Origin: Subtercola sp. PAMC28395
GTDB lineage: Bacteria; Actinomycetota; Actinomycetes; Actinomycetales; Microbacteriaceae
Direction of reading: 5' to 3'
Length of the DNA: 64,000 bases
Assembly: GCF_018889995.1 (NCBI RefSeq)
Contig: NZ_CP076547.1
Coordinates: 620,001-684,000, forward strand
The stretch's first letter is position 1; each line of letters begins with the position of its first letter. The notes under the pieces are model-generated. The model worked only from the letters and a program-made list of their open reading frames with translations. It did no database searches and was not told the origin of the DNA. This document shows positions 24,499 through 33,740 of the stretch, in pieces. Position numbers and translations under genes: made by a program.

Positions 24499-25704
24499 CT
24501 AGTTGAACGCTGGAACGCCGGTGATGTCCCGGCCGAGGATGAGTGCCTGCATGGAGTCGGTGCCCTCATAGGTGTGCACGACCTCCATGTCGAGGAGGTG
24601 GCGCGCCACATGGTTCTCGAGCAGGATTCCGTTGCCGCCGAGCATGTCGCGTGCCTCGCGGCACAGGGCGCGCGACTTCTGGCCGGTGAACAGCTTGGCG
24701 AGAGAGGCCTGCTCATTGGTCAGGCGGCCCTCGTTCTGGAGTGCGCCCGTGCGGAAACAGATCAGCTGCATAGCCGTGAGGTCGGCGAGCATGTTGGCCA
24801 GCTTGTACTGCACGAGCTGGTAGTTCGAGATGGATTTGCCGAACTGCACCCGCTCGTTTGCAAAGCGCACCGCGATCTCGTACGACGCCTGCGCGTGCCC
24901 GAGCGCCTCCCAGGCGACCGTCGTCCGTGTCATGTTCAGGATTGAAGAGACATCCCGGAACGACTTCGACAGCGCCAGCTTGTTCCCTGCCGGCACCCGG
25001 AGACCCGTGATGGTGATCGCCGCCTGCTGGATGGCCCGCTTGGCCATCTTGCCGGTGATCGCCTCGGCGTGGTAACCCTCCGGATACGTTCCGTCGGCGT
25101 TCTTCTCCATGACGAAGGCCTTGACCTTGTTGTCGGCGACATCGCGCGCCCAGATGATGACAACGTCGGCCACGTGGCCGAGACCGATCCAGCGCTTCTC
25201 TCCACTGATCACGTACTCGTCTCCGACGAGCTCTGCTGTCGATTCGAGGCCGACAGAGTCGGATCCGTGAGCGGCCTCCGTCAGGGCGAATGCTCCGAGC
25301 TTGCGCAGCGCGGCCAGCTCGGGCAGCCAACGTGTCTTCTGTTCCTCACTCCCGAGAAGGTTGATCGTGCCCATGACCAGGCCGGACTGCACCGCGTTGA
25401 TCGTGTTGAAGCTGCCATCTCCTCGCGAGAGTTCCATGGCGACGAGGCCGGTCTGCAAGCGGGTGAGCCCGGGTGCGCCATACCCTTTGATCGCCGTGCC
25501 GACGATTCCGAGTTCCGCGACCTTGGGCAGAAGGTGATACGGGAAGTCCGCCTTCTCCCAGTACTCATTGATGACGGGCGTCACTTCGGCATCGACGAAC
25601 GCGCGCACCTTCGCTGCGAGCGCACGGTCTTCGTCGCTGAGGTAGTCCGTCACCCGGTAGTAGTCCGAGTCGACGGCGAATACGTCATTCAGTTGGTCGT
25701 TCAC
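24499..25704 (-). CDS. Acyl-CoA dehydrogenase (glutaryl-CoA dehydrogenase-like)
   Basis: 401 aa. N-terminal helical domain, a middle beta domain with GAFALTEAAHGSDSVGLES, and a C-terminal helical domain ending in HTYEGTDSMQALILGR. The catalytic base is expected at Glu380 in the YEGT motif, as in glutaryl-CoA and related dehydrogenases. The start is GTG 25704 after AGAGGAATC; it overlaps the end of the CoA-transferase gene by 20 bases. It oxidises an acyl-CoA to enoyl-CoA with FAD. Confidence 0.9.
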   Translation of the reverse strand: MNDQLNDVFAVDSDYYRVTDYLSDEDRALAAKVRAFVDAEVTPVINEYWEKADFPYHLLPKVAELGIVGTAIKGYGAPGLTRLQTGLVAMELSRGDGSFNTINAVQSGLVMGTINLLGSEEQKTRWLPELAALRKLGAFALTEAAHGSDSVGLESTAELVGDEYVISGEKRWIGLGHVADVVIIWARDVADNKVKAFVMEKNADGTYPEGYHAEAITGKMAKRAIQQAAITITGLRVPAGNKLALSKSFRDVSSILNMTRTTVAWEALGHAQASYEIAVRFANERVQFGKSISNYQLVQYKLANMLADLTAMQLICFRTGALQNEGRLTNEQASLAKLFTGQKSRALCREARDMLGGNGILLENHVARHLLDMEVVHTYEGTDSMQALILGRDITGVPAFN

Positions 25705-26917
25705 GATTCCTCTTCTCTGGTGTGGCTGGCAGATCTGATGTGACTGGCGGGCCGTAGAGCCAGTCGAGTACGTCGACCCGGCCTTCATTCAGCACGGGGG
25801 GCGCCCAGTCATAGCTCGGCGCTGTGCGCGAGAACGAAATCGGGTTTCGGATGCCCGGCAGTTCCCGCTCACCCGAACCGGCAGCCACGACGGGTTCGAG
25901 CCCGAGTCGCGCAGCAGTCTCGACTCCGCCCTGCACATTGAGGATGGGGGCAGCCGGAACACCCGTGGCCTGGAGCAGGTCAGCCCACTCGCTGGCCGTG
26001 CGCACACTCAGCAGTTCTTCTAGGATCGGTCGCAATTCCCCCCGATTGTGATTGCGCGCCGGCGCCGTCGCGAATCGCTCATCGACCCCGAGCTCTGCCC
26101 TGCCGATACCGGCGCAGAGCGCACGGAAGAGAGAATCGTTGCCCACAGCAATGACGATCTGGCCGTCTGCAGTGGGGAACGGCGCGTAGGGGTAGAGGCT
26201 GGGGTGTTCGTTGCCCATGCGCGTGGGCACCGTTCCCGACAGTGCGTAGGCACCGGTCTGGTTGACCAGGCCTGAAAGAGCGGAAGAGAGCAGGTTCATC
26301 TCGACCTGCTGGCCCTCACCCGTCAGGTCCCGGTGATGGAGCGCTGCAAGTATGCCGATACAGGCATGCAATCCCGTCATGACGTCGAAGACAGCGACCC
26401 CAGCCCGGAACGGCTCGCCTCCGGGGTTGCCGGTGAGGTCCATCATTCCCGAGATCGCCTGCGCGAGGAGGTCGTAACCGGGTAGGTCTGCACCACCTGC
26501 AGTGCCGAAGCCGGTGATCGACGCGTAGATGACCGTGGGGTTGACTGCGGCGATCGAGCTGTACCCGAGCCCGAAGCGGGCGAAACCACCCGGCTTGAAG
26601 TTATCGATGACGACGTCGGCGCTTGCGGCCAGGTCGTGGGCGATCATCCGGTCGTCTTCTGTCGTGAGGTCGAGCACGATCGACCGCTTGTTGCGATTCA
26701 CAGAGAGGAAGTACGTCGACTCCTCGCCGAGCACCGGTGGCTTGTAGTTGCGGGTTTCGTCGCCTGCAGGCGACTCCACCTTGATGACGGTGGCACCCAT
26801 GTCTGCGAGCAGCATCGTGCAGTAGGGGCCGGCAAGTACGCGCGAGAAGTCTGCGATGACCAGGCCGGCGAGAGGGCCTGTCGCTTTTCTGCCGAACACG
26901 GACTCGTTCATGGTCAC
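25685..26917 (-). CDS. CaiB/BaiF family (class III) CoA-transferase
   Basis: 410 aa. N-terminal DFSRVLAGPYCTMLLADMGA and VESPAGDETR, the catalytic Asp149 in LPGYDLLAQA, and the MGNEHPSLYPYAPFPTADG block are all typical. It activates a free acid by moving CoA from another thioester, opening the pathway to beta-oxidation. GTG 26917 overlaps the dehydrogenase stop; ATG 26911 is a possible alternative. Confidence 0.92.
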   Translation of the reverse strand: MTMNESVFGRKATGPLAGLVIADFSRVLAGPYCTMLLADMGATVIKVESPAGDETRNYKPPVLGEESTYFLSVNRNKRSIVLDLTTEDDRMIAHDLAASADVVIDNFKPGGFARFGLGYSSIAAVNPTVIYASITGFGTAGGADLPGYDLLAQAISGMMDLTGNPGGEPFRAGVAVFDVMTGLHACIGILAALHHRDLTGEGQQVEMNLLSSALSGLVNQTGAYALSGTVPTRMGNEHPSLYPYAPFPTADGQIVIAVGNDSLFRALCAGIGRAELGVDERFATAPARNHNRGELRPILEELLSVRTASEWADLLQATGVPAAPILNVQGGVETAARLGLEPVVAAGSGERELPGIRNPISFSRTAPSYDWAPPVLNEGRVDVLDWLYGPPVTSDLPATPEKRNRERPTE

Positions 26918-27777
26918 TTGGCACCCTCTGTGCCGTAGTCGAAGAATCCCTTGCCCGTCTTTCGACCGAGGTCACCTCGGGCGACCAGGTCGCGGAGGAT
27001 CTGTGGTGGCTCGAACCTGGGGCCGATGGTGTCGAAGAGGTACTCGGCGATACCGAGCCGAACGTCGAGACCGACAAGGTCAGAAGTTCGCAGAGGCCCG
27101 ACCGGATGCTTGTAGCCGAGTTCCATGGCCACATCGATGTCGGCAGCGCTGGCCACGCCCTCTTCGACCATGCGCATCGCTTCGAGAGCGATGGCGAGCC
27201 CGAGTCGGGAGCTTGCGAAGCCCGGGCTGTCGCGCACGGTGATCGATGTCTTACCCAATGCCTCCACCCATCCGGCCGCCTGGATCGCGTAGTCACCGGA
27301 GGTCGTGTCTGCCACGACGATCTCGACGAGCGTCGACGCAGGAACAGGATTGAAGAAGTGGAGTCCACCGAAACGAGACGGGATGCTCAGCTGCGATCCC
27401 AGGCGCTGTACGGAGAGGGACGAGGTGTTCGTGGCGATCCATGCGTCGTCAGCGACGACCCGTTCCACCCCCGTGAGTGCTGCGAGCTTCAAGTCGAACT
27501 GCTCGGGCACGGCTTCCACGACAAGCCCAGCGTTCTCGAACGCCTCCGGCGTCGTGGCGACGCTGAAACGACTGCTGATCTCCTCTTCAGTCTCGCTCAC
27601 GGCGCCACGAGCGACACTGTTCTTGACACTGCTGAGAACCCGGCCTCGTGCGCCCTGGGCCCATTCCTCGGTCTGCTCGACGACGACGACGTTCGCTCCT
27701 GCGATCAGGAAGGCGTGCGCGATACCGGCGCCCATCCGGCCGCCACCCAACACTCCGACATACTCTGGGACTGTCAT
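26914..27777 (-). CDS. 3-hydroxyacyl-CoA dehydrogenase
   Basis: 287 aa. The Rossmann motif is GVLGGGRMGAGIAHAFL at residues 8-24. The NAD domain continues with VEAVPEQFDLK, and the catalytic His is in FGGLHFFNPVP. The C-terminal dimerisation domain has GLRTSDLVGLDV-like spacing and ends GRKTGKGFFDYG. It oxidises 3-hydroxyacyl-CoA to 3-ketoacyl-CoA. Four-base overlaps link it to both neighbours. Confidence 0.92.
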   Translation of the reverse strand: MTVPEYVGVLGGGRMGAGIAHAFLIAGANVVVVEQTEEWAQGARGRVLSSVKNSVARGAVSETEEEISSRFSVATTPEAFENAGLVVEAVPEQFDLKLAALTGVERVVADDAWIATNTSSLSVQRLGSQLSIPSRFGGLHFFNPVPASTLVEIVVADTTSGDYAIQAAGWVEALGKTSITVRDSPGFASSRLGLAIALEAMRMVEEGVASAADIDVAMELGYKHPVGPLRTSDLVGLDVRLGIAEYLFDTIGPRFEPPQILRDLVARGDLGRKTGKGFFDYGTEGAK

Positions 27778-28526
27778 CTTTCGGTTCCTTTTCGGTTCAA
27801 GAACGCCGTCATCCGCTGCTCTTTGCCGTCGGCTTCGAAGAGCACGGCCTGGCCCAGGTCGTCGACATACGGATGCGCCGAACGCGGCATGTGCATGACC
27901 ATCTTGGTGATCCTCACGGCAAGTTGATCCTGGGCGACGATGCGGTCAGCGAGGCGGGACGCTGCGTTCAGCAGGTCTTCGGGTTCATGGATCTCAGTGA
28001 TGAGGCGTAGGGCGAGAGCCTCGCGCGCGTCGAGGATTCGTCCGGCCAGGAGAATCTCCGTCGCAACCGCGATTCCGACGAGTTCACGAAGTCGCCAGGT
28101 CGCACCAGCCGCGGCCATGATGCCGAGACCGGTCTCGGGATTACCGAACCGGGCACGCGGAGTTGCGATGCGAAAGTCTGCGGCCATGGCAAGTTCGGCT
28201 CCGCCTCCGAGGGCGAAGCCGTCAACTGCTGCGATCACAGGGAGCGGGAGCCGGGCGATCCGGTCGAACAGGCCGGAATTGATGCCAGAGAGAGCCTGGT
28301 CACGTCGGCGATATCGCAGTTCGCGAATGTCGGCCCCTGACGCGAAGACCGCGTTTCGTTCGGTGTCTGTTCCCGAGAGAATCAACACTCGCGGTTCGGA
28401 TTCGAGCGACGCGCAGAGCTCGTGAAGCTCCTCGACCATTTCCCGGTCGATCGCGTTGCGCGTCTCCGGGCGAACGATCCGAGCAAACACGCGATCTTCT
28501 GCTTCGTCGATCTGGATCGATGTCAT
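27774..28526 (-). CDS. Enoyl-CoA hydratase/isomerase
   Basis: 250 aa crotonase fold. The oxyanion-hole motifs are FASGADIRELRY and DGFALGGGAELAMAADFRIA. The glutamate in FGNPETGLGIMAAAGAT matches the second crotonase Glu region, while the first position is Ala/Glu-ambiguous. Start ATG 28526 begins the normal beta strand; the frame is open further upstream, without a good site. It is the first gene of the seven-gene CoA operon 28526-21524. Confidence 0.88.
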   Translation of the reverse strand: MTSIQIDEAEDRVFARIVRPETRNAIDREMVEELHELCASLESEPRVLILSGTDTERNAVFASGADIRELRYRRRDQALSGINSGLFDRIARLPLPVIAAVDGFALGGGAELAMAADFRIATPRARFGNPETGLGIMAAAGATWRLRELVGIAVATEILLAGRILDAREALALRLITEIHEPEDLLNAASRLADRIVAQDQLAVRITKMVMHMPRSAHPYVDDLGQAVLFEADGKEQRMTAFLNRKGTER

Positions 28527-28604
28527 TGGCTGTCTGCGTCCTCTCCGCGTCTTTGCGACCTTGAGATGCCAGTGAACACGATCGGCGACACCGCACATGG
28601 TGAC

Positions 28605-28621
28605 TGTGCAGTTCTTGACCA
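28605..28621. promoter_or_regulatory. Island operator, 10/12 match to TGTTCA-N5-TGAACA
   Basis: TGTGCAGTTCTTGACCA. It lies in the divergent gap between the CoA operon and aldehyde dehydrogenase 1, 84 bp before the first and 105 bp before the second start codon. Both mismatches are single changes, one per arm. Weak alone, but consistent with the strong copies at 31391 and 33806. Confidence 0.45.
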
Positions 28622-28725
28622 TTTCAGCTGCTTGAAGGGGTGCGATCCTGCTCGGCCATCGACAATCTGAAAGAGTGCGCAATCCTTCGCGACGCTCTTG
28701 TCACGTCTATGTCGAGGAGGCATCG

Positions 28726-30099
28726 GTGAGTCATTACCAATCGATCAACCCAGCCACGGGAGAAGTGGAACAGCAGTTCGAGACCCTGGCAGATTCGGAG
28801 ATCGAACCCATACTTGCCGAGGCCAGTCACGGTTACCGACTCTGGAGGGCCGTTCCACTCGCAGAACGCCGGGCGATCATCAAGCGGGCAGCAGAGCTCT
28901 GTCGCGAACGTTCGGAGGCCCTGGCGTCGATTGTGACCGCTGAGATGGGCAAGCCCATCGTGCAGGCGCGCGGGGAAGTCTCCATCTGGGCATCCATCTT
29001 CGACTATTTCGCAGACAACGCTGAGAAGTTCCTCGAAGACGAGCGACTCGAGATCATGGGCGGCGGTGAAGCGTGGGTCAGAACGGATTCGATCGGCGTG
29101 CTGCTGGGCATCATGCCCTGGAACTTTCCGTACTACCAAGCCGCGCGTTTCATTGCGCCCAACCTGATGCTCGGCAACGCCATCATTCTGAAGCATGCTC
29201 CGAACTGCCCTCGTTCCGCCCTCGCGATCGCAGAGATCCTCAGGGATGCGGGCGTACCGGGCGGGGTCTACACGAACGTCTTCGCCACGAATGACCAGGT
29301 CGCGACGATGCTGGCCGACGACCGGATCCAGGGCGTCTCTCTCACCGGGTCGGAGCGCGCAGGTTCTGCGGTCGGTGAGATCGCCGGTCGCCACATGAAG
29401 AAGTACGTGCTTGAGCTCGGTGGGTCGGACCCCTTCATCGTCGTCGACCCTGCCGACATGAAGGCCGCCGCCAAGGCCGCCGCCATCGGCAGGATGAACA
29501 ACGCCGGACAGGTCTGCACAGCATCGAAACGCTTCATCGTCGTCGAAAGCGCCTACGACGAATTCGTCAGGCACTTCGCCCTCGCGATCGAGTCCTATCA
29601 GCCGGGTGACCCGCTGTCGGAGTCGACAGTGCTCGGCCCGTTGTCTACCGCGGTCGCCGTCGACGAGCTGGAGGGTCAGGTCGCCGACGCCGTTGAGGCT
29701 GGTGCGACCCTGCTCGTCGCGGGTGGTCGCGTTGCAGGCCCTGGCAACTTCTTCAAACCGACCGTGCTGGCCGGTGTGACCCGGGAGATGCGCGCCTACA
29801 GCGAAGAACTCTTCGGCCCGGTTGCCGTCGTGTACCGGGTGGCCGACCTCGCCGAAGCCATCGAATTGGCGAACGAATCGCCATTCGGGCTCTCGGCTTC
29901 GCTCTTCGGCGCCGACGATGCGAGCCTGACGTCCGCAGCGGCGGAACTGGATTTCGGCATGGTCTGGATCAACGGCATCAGCAGGAGCGCGCCGGATCTG
30001 CCCTTCGGCGGCGTGAAGCGATCCGGTGTGGGCCGCGAGTTGTCCCGCTACGGCATGTACGAGTTCGCCAACAAGAAACTCGTGCGCATCCCCGCGTAG
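28726..30099 (+). CDS. Aldehyde dehydrogenase, succinate-semialdehyde (Sad/YneI) type, copy 1
   Basis: 457 aa. MPWNFPYYQAARFIAPNLML and LKHAPNCP mark the Sad/YneI subclass. General base Glu is in LELGGSDPF and nucleophile Cys in NNAGQVCTASKRF. The C-terminus ends GVKRSGVGRELSRYGMYEFANKK. The start is GTG 28726 after GAGGAGG. It is divergent from the CoA operon. A paralogue with the same architecture is at 41122. It converts an aldehyde (a semialdehyde or ring-cleavage product is likely) to the acid using NAD(P). Confidence 0.92.
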   Translation: MSHYQSINPATGEVEQQFETLADSEIEPILAEASHGYRLWRAVPLAERRAIIKRAAELCRERSEALASIVTAEMGKPIVQARGEVSIWASIFDYFADNAEKFLEDERLEIMGGGEAWVRTDSIGVLLGIMPWNFPYYQAARFIAPNLMLGNAIILKHAPNCPRSALAIAEILRDAGVPGGVYTNVFATNDQVATMLADDRIQGVSLTGSERAGSAVGEIAGRHMKKYVLELGGSDPFIVVDPADMKAAAKAAAIGRMNNAGQVCTASKRFIVVESAYDEFVRHFALAIESYQPGDPLSESTVLGPLSTAVAVDELEGQVADAVEAGATLLVAGGRVAGPGNFFKPTVLAGVTREMRAYSEELFGPVAVVYRVADLAEAIELANESPFGLSASLFGADDASLTSAAAELDFGMVWINGISRSAPDLPFGGVKRSGVGRELSRYGMYEFANKKLVRIPA

Positions 30100-30125
30100 C
30101 CGCCAGCAACACGCGGAGCGGAAAC

Positions 30126-30165
30126 AGAGAAGGGGCCCGGAGCATTCGCTCCGGGCCCCTTCTCT
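30126..30165. terminator. Strong bidirectional hairpin terminator
   Basis: An 18-bp perfect GC-rich stem (30126-30143 pairing with 30148-30165) with loop ATTC. It separates the converging aldehyde dehydrogenase and luciferase-like monooxygenase genes. There is no long T-tract, as usual in actinobacteria. Confidence 0.85.
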
Positions 30166-30174
30166 GTGATGCGA

Positions 30175-31275
30175 CTAGGCCAGGGCCGGCTGTCCCTGGA
30201 AACGAGGAGCAACCTCGTTCGCCAGAAGAGTCATCGTCTCGCGCTCCCGCGCTTCGTTGACACCGCTGCCGTCCATCATCGACAGGAGCAGGGTACCGAA
30301 CGGACCCGTCGACTCACGGAACGCCTGGAGCTTCTCGGTCACCGTGTCGGGTGAGCCGTAGATGACCATGCTCTCGATGAGGTCTTCGACCGTGAGATCT
30401 TCGTCTGGGGTCGAGGGGTCCTGCTTCATGACTGCGGTGTAGTTTGCCGCCTTCAGAACTTCCCAGAGGTACGAGAAGTAGTAGTAGTTGCCACCATCGG
30501 GGTCGAAGACCCTGTCCTTCGCTTCTGCGTCGGTGCTGGCAATGACCATGTTGCGCGACACGCGCCACTCGTCACCGGTAGCCTCGACGCCGATCGAGTC
30601 GCAGCCTTCGACGTACTTCTGCCAGTGGCTCTGCACCACGAACTGCGGGCAGAAGTTGGCGGTCATGGGAGCCCAGCCGCGTTCGACGGCGCTCTTGACG
30701 CTGCCCGAGAACGGGGACATCGCCGTTGAGAGGATCGGGGGGTGCGGCTGCTGGAGCGGCTTGCCGATCGAACCGACACCCAGCTCCGGAATCAACGTGG
30801 CCTCGATGCCGAATTCGTAGTGCTTGGTCTTGACCTGGTAGGGCGGTTCGCTCTTCCAGAGATCGAGGATGATGTCGATCGACTCCATCATCTTCTCGTT
30901 GCGGATCTGGCCATCTAGCACTCCGAAGAGCTCCATGTCGCTTGCGAGTCCGCCCGGGCCGATGCCCATCAGGAATCGCCCGTTGCTCAGGTGGTCGAAC
31001 ATCGCGGCTTCAGCTGCGACGAGTGCCGGGTGGTGGTTGGGCAGCGCCAACACGCCGGTACCGAGCTTGATGCGCTCGGTACGGCTGATGAGTGACGCGA
31101 GGAACATCATTGGCGCGGGGATGGGCTCCGTCGTGCAGGAGACGTGCTCCCCGATGAAAACCTCCTCGAACCCCAGCTTGTCAGCCAGGATGACTCTCTC
31201 CGCGTCCTCTACATAAACTTCTCCGCGATTCCGCGTCGGCGGGTGCAGCGGCATTCCGAACAGACCGATTTTCAT
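30175..31275 (-). CDS. Luciferase-like FMN-dependent monooxygenase, copy 1
   Basis: 366 aa TIM barrel of the bacterial luciferase family: MKIGLFGMPLHPP, GFEEVFIGEHVSCTTEPIPAP, IKLGTGVLALPNHHPALVAAEAAMFD and NGRFLMGIGPGG are diagnostic. It needs reduced flavin from a reductase such as those at 23953 or 42527. Start ATG 31275 follows AAAGGAAT; earlier in-frame starts do not keep the domain start. It is divergent from the regulator at 31482, with two operator copies between them. Confidence 0.9.
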   Translation of the reverse strand: MKIGLFGMPLHPPTRNRGEVYVEDAERVILADKLGFEEVFIGEHVSCTTEPIPAPMMFLASLISRTERIKLGTGVLALPNHHPALVAAEAAMFDHLSNGRFLMGIGPGGLASDMELFGVLDGQIRNEKMMESIDIILDLWKSEPPYQVKTKHYEFGIEATLIPELGVGSIGKPLQQPHPPILSTAMSPFSGSVKSAVERGWAPMTANFCPQFVVQSHWQKYVEGCDSIGVEATGDEWRVSRNMVIASTDAEAKDRVFDPDGGNYYYFSYLWEVLKAANYTAVMKQDPSTPDEDLTVEDLIESMVIYGSPDTVTEKLQAFRESTGPFGTLLLSMMDGSGVNEARERETMTLLANEVAPRFQGQPALA

Positions 31276-31350
31276 GGTATTCCTTTCTCCGTTGAATGGC
31301 TCATTCACGAATTCCGATACTCCCTCCGCCAGCCATCCACCAGTGCGTCT

Positions 31351-31367
31351 TGTTCACTAACCGAACA
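31351..31367. promoter_or_regulatory. Island operator, 11/12 match
   Basis: TGTTCACTAACCGAACA: arms TGTTCA and CGAACA around 5 bases. It lies in the divergent gap between the monooxygenase and regulator genes, 40 bp (centre to centre) from the next copy, about four helical turns, so both sites lie on a similar face of the DNA. Confidence 0.65.
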
Positions 31368-31390
31368 TTCCCGGTTTGTTATCTCCCGGC

Positions 31391-31407
31391 TGTTCAATAA
31401 CTGAACA
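31391..31407. promoter_or_regulatory. Island operator, perfect TGTTCA-N5-TGAACA
   Basis: TGTTCAATAACTGAACA, a perfect 6+5+6 inverted repeat, 75 bases before the start of the GAF/Fis regulator at 31482. Together with 31351-31367 it forms a tandem operator. Confidence 0.7.
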
Positions 31408-31481
31408 ATTCAGGCGCCCTGCAGCCCGGCCGCAAGATACTGAGTGGTCACGCGACGACGCGCGACTGCGAAAGGTTGGGA

Positions 31482-32522
31482 ATGAACAGTGCGGTCAGCT
31501 GGGAATCATTCGTCAGGGAGCTTGACGCCAGGAACACAGCACCCACCGCGTTGGTGCAGGCAAAGGATCGGGGCACCGATTCTGTAGAGCTGAGTCCCTT
31601 CGAGCTCAGCCAGGAGCTCATGCGCTCTGCCCACGACGTACTTCGTTCAACGGAAGACGCCCTCGCCGATACGACGACATGGCTGGCTGTTGCCGATGCC
31701 TCCGGCGTCATCACGTACGAGTGGGCGTCGAATTCCCACGTGAAGAACCTCATGTCGCGCGCCGACGTCGAGGCGGGAGCCGATCTCACCGAGACCCACG
31801 CTGGAGCGAACGGTGTCGGAACCGCGCTTGCCAGACGGAGCCGCACTCTGGTGAAAGGCTCCGAACACTACAACGAGAGCTGGCATCCCTTCGCGTGCGG
31901 CGCGAGCCCGATCATCCACCCGGTAACCAAGACCATGATGGGCGTCGTGAACATCACGTGCCTCGTTGCGGAGCAGAACCAGCACCTCAAGATCACGCTC
32001 AACTCCATGGTCGCCGGTATTCAGCACGGCCTGCTCGCGAGATCGCGCACCCGGCACCAGCGTCTGCTCGATGCGCACCTGCGCGTACGGCAACAATCCC
32101 GGGGTCCTGTCGTGACCCTCGATGCGTTCACCATGATCGTCGAAGACGACCTGGGCGCGCTGATCGACCGGCAATCCATCTGGGAGCTGATCGAGAGCGT
32201 CGGGCCGCTTGCGACCGAACTCTCGCTGCCTTCGGGGCAACGACTCCAGCTGATCCCTGTCGTGCGGGGTCGTCTCTCAGAGGGTTGCTCGCTGGTCTTC
32301 GAACCGGGTCGCAGGGTTGCAGAGCTGGTCGGGGCAGGCGGGATCCGCTCAATCGAAGCCCAGAAGGGTTGCCGCGAGCGTCTGGGCCCGCTCGAGCAGG
32401 CCGAGTTCGAGGTCATCCTCGCCGCACTGCACGCGACCGGTGGTAACAAGTCCGAAGCGGCAGCCAAGCTGCAGATCTCCCGAGGCACGCTCTACGAGCG
32501 TCTTCGGCGCTACGGCCTCTGA
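31482..32522 (+). CDS. GAF-domain regulator with Fis-type helix-turn-helix, no AAA+ domain (copy 1)
   Basis: 346 aa. The N-terminal region (about 45-200) is an AcoR/MimR-like GAF sensor, with DALADTTTWLAVADASGVITYEW, HAGANGVGTALARR, HYNESWHPFACGASPI and a LVAEQNQHLK stretch. A second small sensor-like part follows. The C-terminus is a Fis-type DNA-binding domain, GGNKSEAAAKLQISRGTLYERLRRYGL. The AAA+ sigma-54-activating domain that separates these parts in classic family members is missing. Start ATG 31482 has AAAGG 6 nt upstream. It is paralogous and convergent to the gene at 32582. The palindromes nearby are its likely targets. Confidence 0.88.
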   Translation: MNSAVSWESFVRELDARNTAPTALVQAKDRGTDSVELSPFELSQELMRSAHDVLRSTEDALADTTTWLAVADASGVITYEWASNSHVKNLMSRADVEAGADLTETHAGANGVGTALARRSRTLVKGSEHYNESWHPFACGASPIIHPVTKTMMGVVNITCLVAEQNQHLKITLNSMVAGIQHGLLARSRTRHQRLLDAHLRVRQQSRGPVVTLDAFTMIVEDDLGALIDRQSIWELIESVGPLATELSLPSGQRLQLIPVVRGRLSEGCSLVFEPGRRVAELVGAGGIRSIEAQKGCRERLGPLEQAEFEVILAALHATGGNKSEAAAKLQISRGTLYERLRRYGL

Positions 32523-32581
32523 CCCATTCGAACTGTGCGTCGAAGTGCAGTTCAGAAAAGCTCACCAATCAGGAAACCTCG

Positions 32582-33631
32582 TCAGACTTCTTCCAGGCCG
32601 TAACGCCTGAGGCGCTCGTAGAGCGTGCCGCGGGAGATCTGCAGCCTGTCCGCAGCGATCGATTTGTTTCCTTCAACCTCCCTCAGCACAGAGATGATGA
32701 CATCACGCTCGGATTGTTCGATCGGGCCGAGTGAGCGCCATTTGGCATCGTGCATGCGGACACGATCGGTGTGGCTTCCGATCGGCGCCCCGAACACGAG
32801 CGAGCACCCCGCTGAAATGTCGGTCTGATCAATCGGGAACAGTCGCACCCGCTGACCGCTCGGCAGTGTGAGCTGGGTGGCGGAGGCGCCCGTACGCTCG
32901 ATGAGGCTCCAGATCATGTCGCGATCGAACCCGGCGAGTTCCCTGGAATTCTCAGCGATCATGGTCTGGCCGTCAAGCGTGATCACCATCAGAGGGGTTG
33001 CCCTCGTCACTCGGAGATGAGCATCGAGCAAACGTTGGTGTCTCGTTCGCAGGCCTGAGGCGAACGAATCCTGGATGCCGGAGGTCAGGGAATTCAACGC
33101 GATCTTCACGTGCTGGTTCTCTTCAGCGACGAGCGCTGTGATGTTGGCGATACCGATCACTTCGCGAGACAGCGGGTGTATGAGGGGGGCGGCGACGCAG
33201 ACGAGGTCGTGCCACGCCGGATTCAGGTGTTCAGCACCGTTGACACGCGAAGGCGACCTGGTGGCCAAGGCCAGCCCCACTCCATTGGTGCCCACCGCAT
33301 GCTCTTCAAGGAGCGCGCCTTTCGCGACGGATGCGTTGTCGAGTCGGTGACGGAGGCTCGAGGTCGATGACCACTCATAGATGACGATGCCCTTCGAATC
33401 CGCCAGGGAGACCCAGGTCGTGGTGTTCGAAAGCGCCTCTTCAACACCATCGAGAACTCCGCGCGCCGCGCGGAGCAGTACGTCGTCGCGATCTGGTTCG
33501 CTGTGTACCTCGATCGATGGTTCGAGGGGGTTCGACTCGGCGGACCGCGCCCAGGAAGCAGCAATCGGAAGCCGGACGCCGTTCACGGATTCGGTTTCGA
33601 CGAACCTTTCCCAGCTGCTGGAGTACGTCAT
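32582..33631 (-). CDS. GAF-domain regulator with Fis-type helix-turn-helix, no AAA+ domain (copy 2)
   Basis: 349 aa, collinear with the regulator at 31482. It shares SWERF at the start, ALSNTTTWVSLADSKGIVIYEW, HAVGTNGVGLALATR, LNPAWHDLVCVAAPLIHPL and an almost identical C-terminal helix-turn-helix (ISRGTLYERLRRYGL). The two genes point at each other with a 59-base gap. Start ATG 33631 is chosen because it aligns with the paralogue; the ribosome site is weak. The paralogues probably sense related aromatic, alicyclic or alcohol ligands and bind similar operators. Confidence 0.87.
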   Translation of the reverse strand: MTYSSSWERFVETESVNGVRLPIAASWARSAESNPLEPSIEVHSEPDRDDVLLRAARGVLDGVEEALSNTTTWVSLADSKGIVIYEWSSTSSLRHRLDNASVAKGALLEEHAVGTNGVGLALATRSPSRVNGAEHLNPAWHDLVCVAAPLIHPLSREVIGIANITALVAEENQHVKIALNSLTSGIQDSFASGLRTRHQRLLDAHLRVTRATPLMVITLDGQTMIAENSRELAGFDRDMIWSLIERTGASATQLTLPSGQRVRLFPIDQTDISAGCSLVFGAPIGSHTDRVRMHDAKWRSLGPIEQSERDVIISVLREVEGNKSIAADRLQISRGTLYERLRRYGLEEV

Positions 33632-33720
33632 CTCTGTCGCTCGATCACCTTTGGTCGGACGGGTCGCAACAAAAATCACGCCCGGTCCATTACATCATCG
33701 ATTGGGATATTGGAAGGGGG

Positions 33721-33737
33721 GGTGCAGAAAATGAACA
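33721..33737. promoter_or_regulatory. Island operator, 10/12 match
   Basis: GGTGCAGAAAATGAACA. The right arm TGAACA is perfect and the left arm keeps 4 of 6 bases. It is 85 bp, about eight helical turns, from the perfect copy at 33806. Confidence 0.35.
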
Positions 33738-33740
33738 GGC

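Noticed and set aside
31276-31481. Sigma-54 promoter for the GAF/Fis-controlled genes
   Set aside because: No GG-N10-GC element in a fitting position was seen, the regulators lack the AAA+ domain, and sigma-54 is not expected in this lineage.
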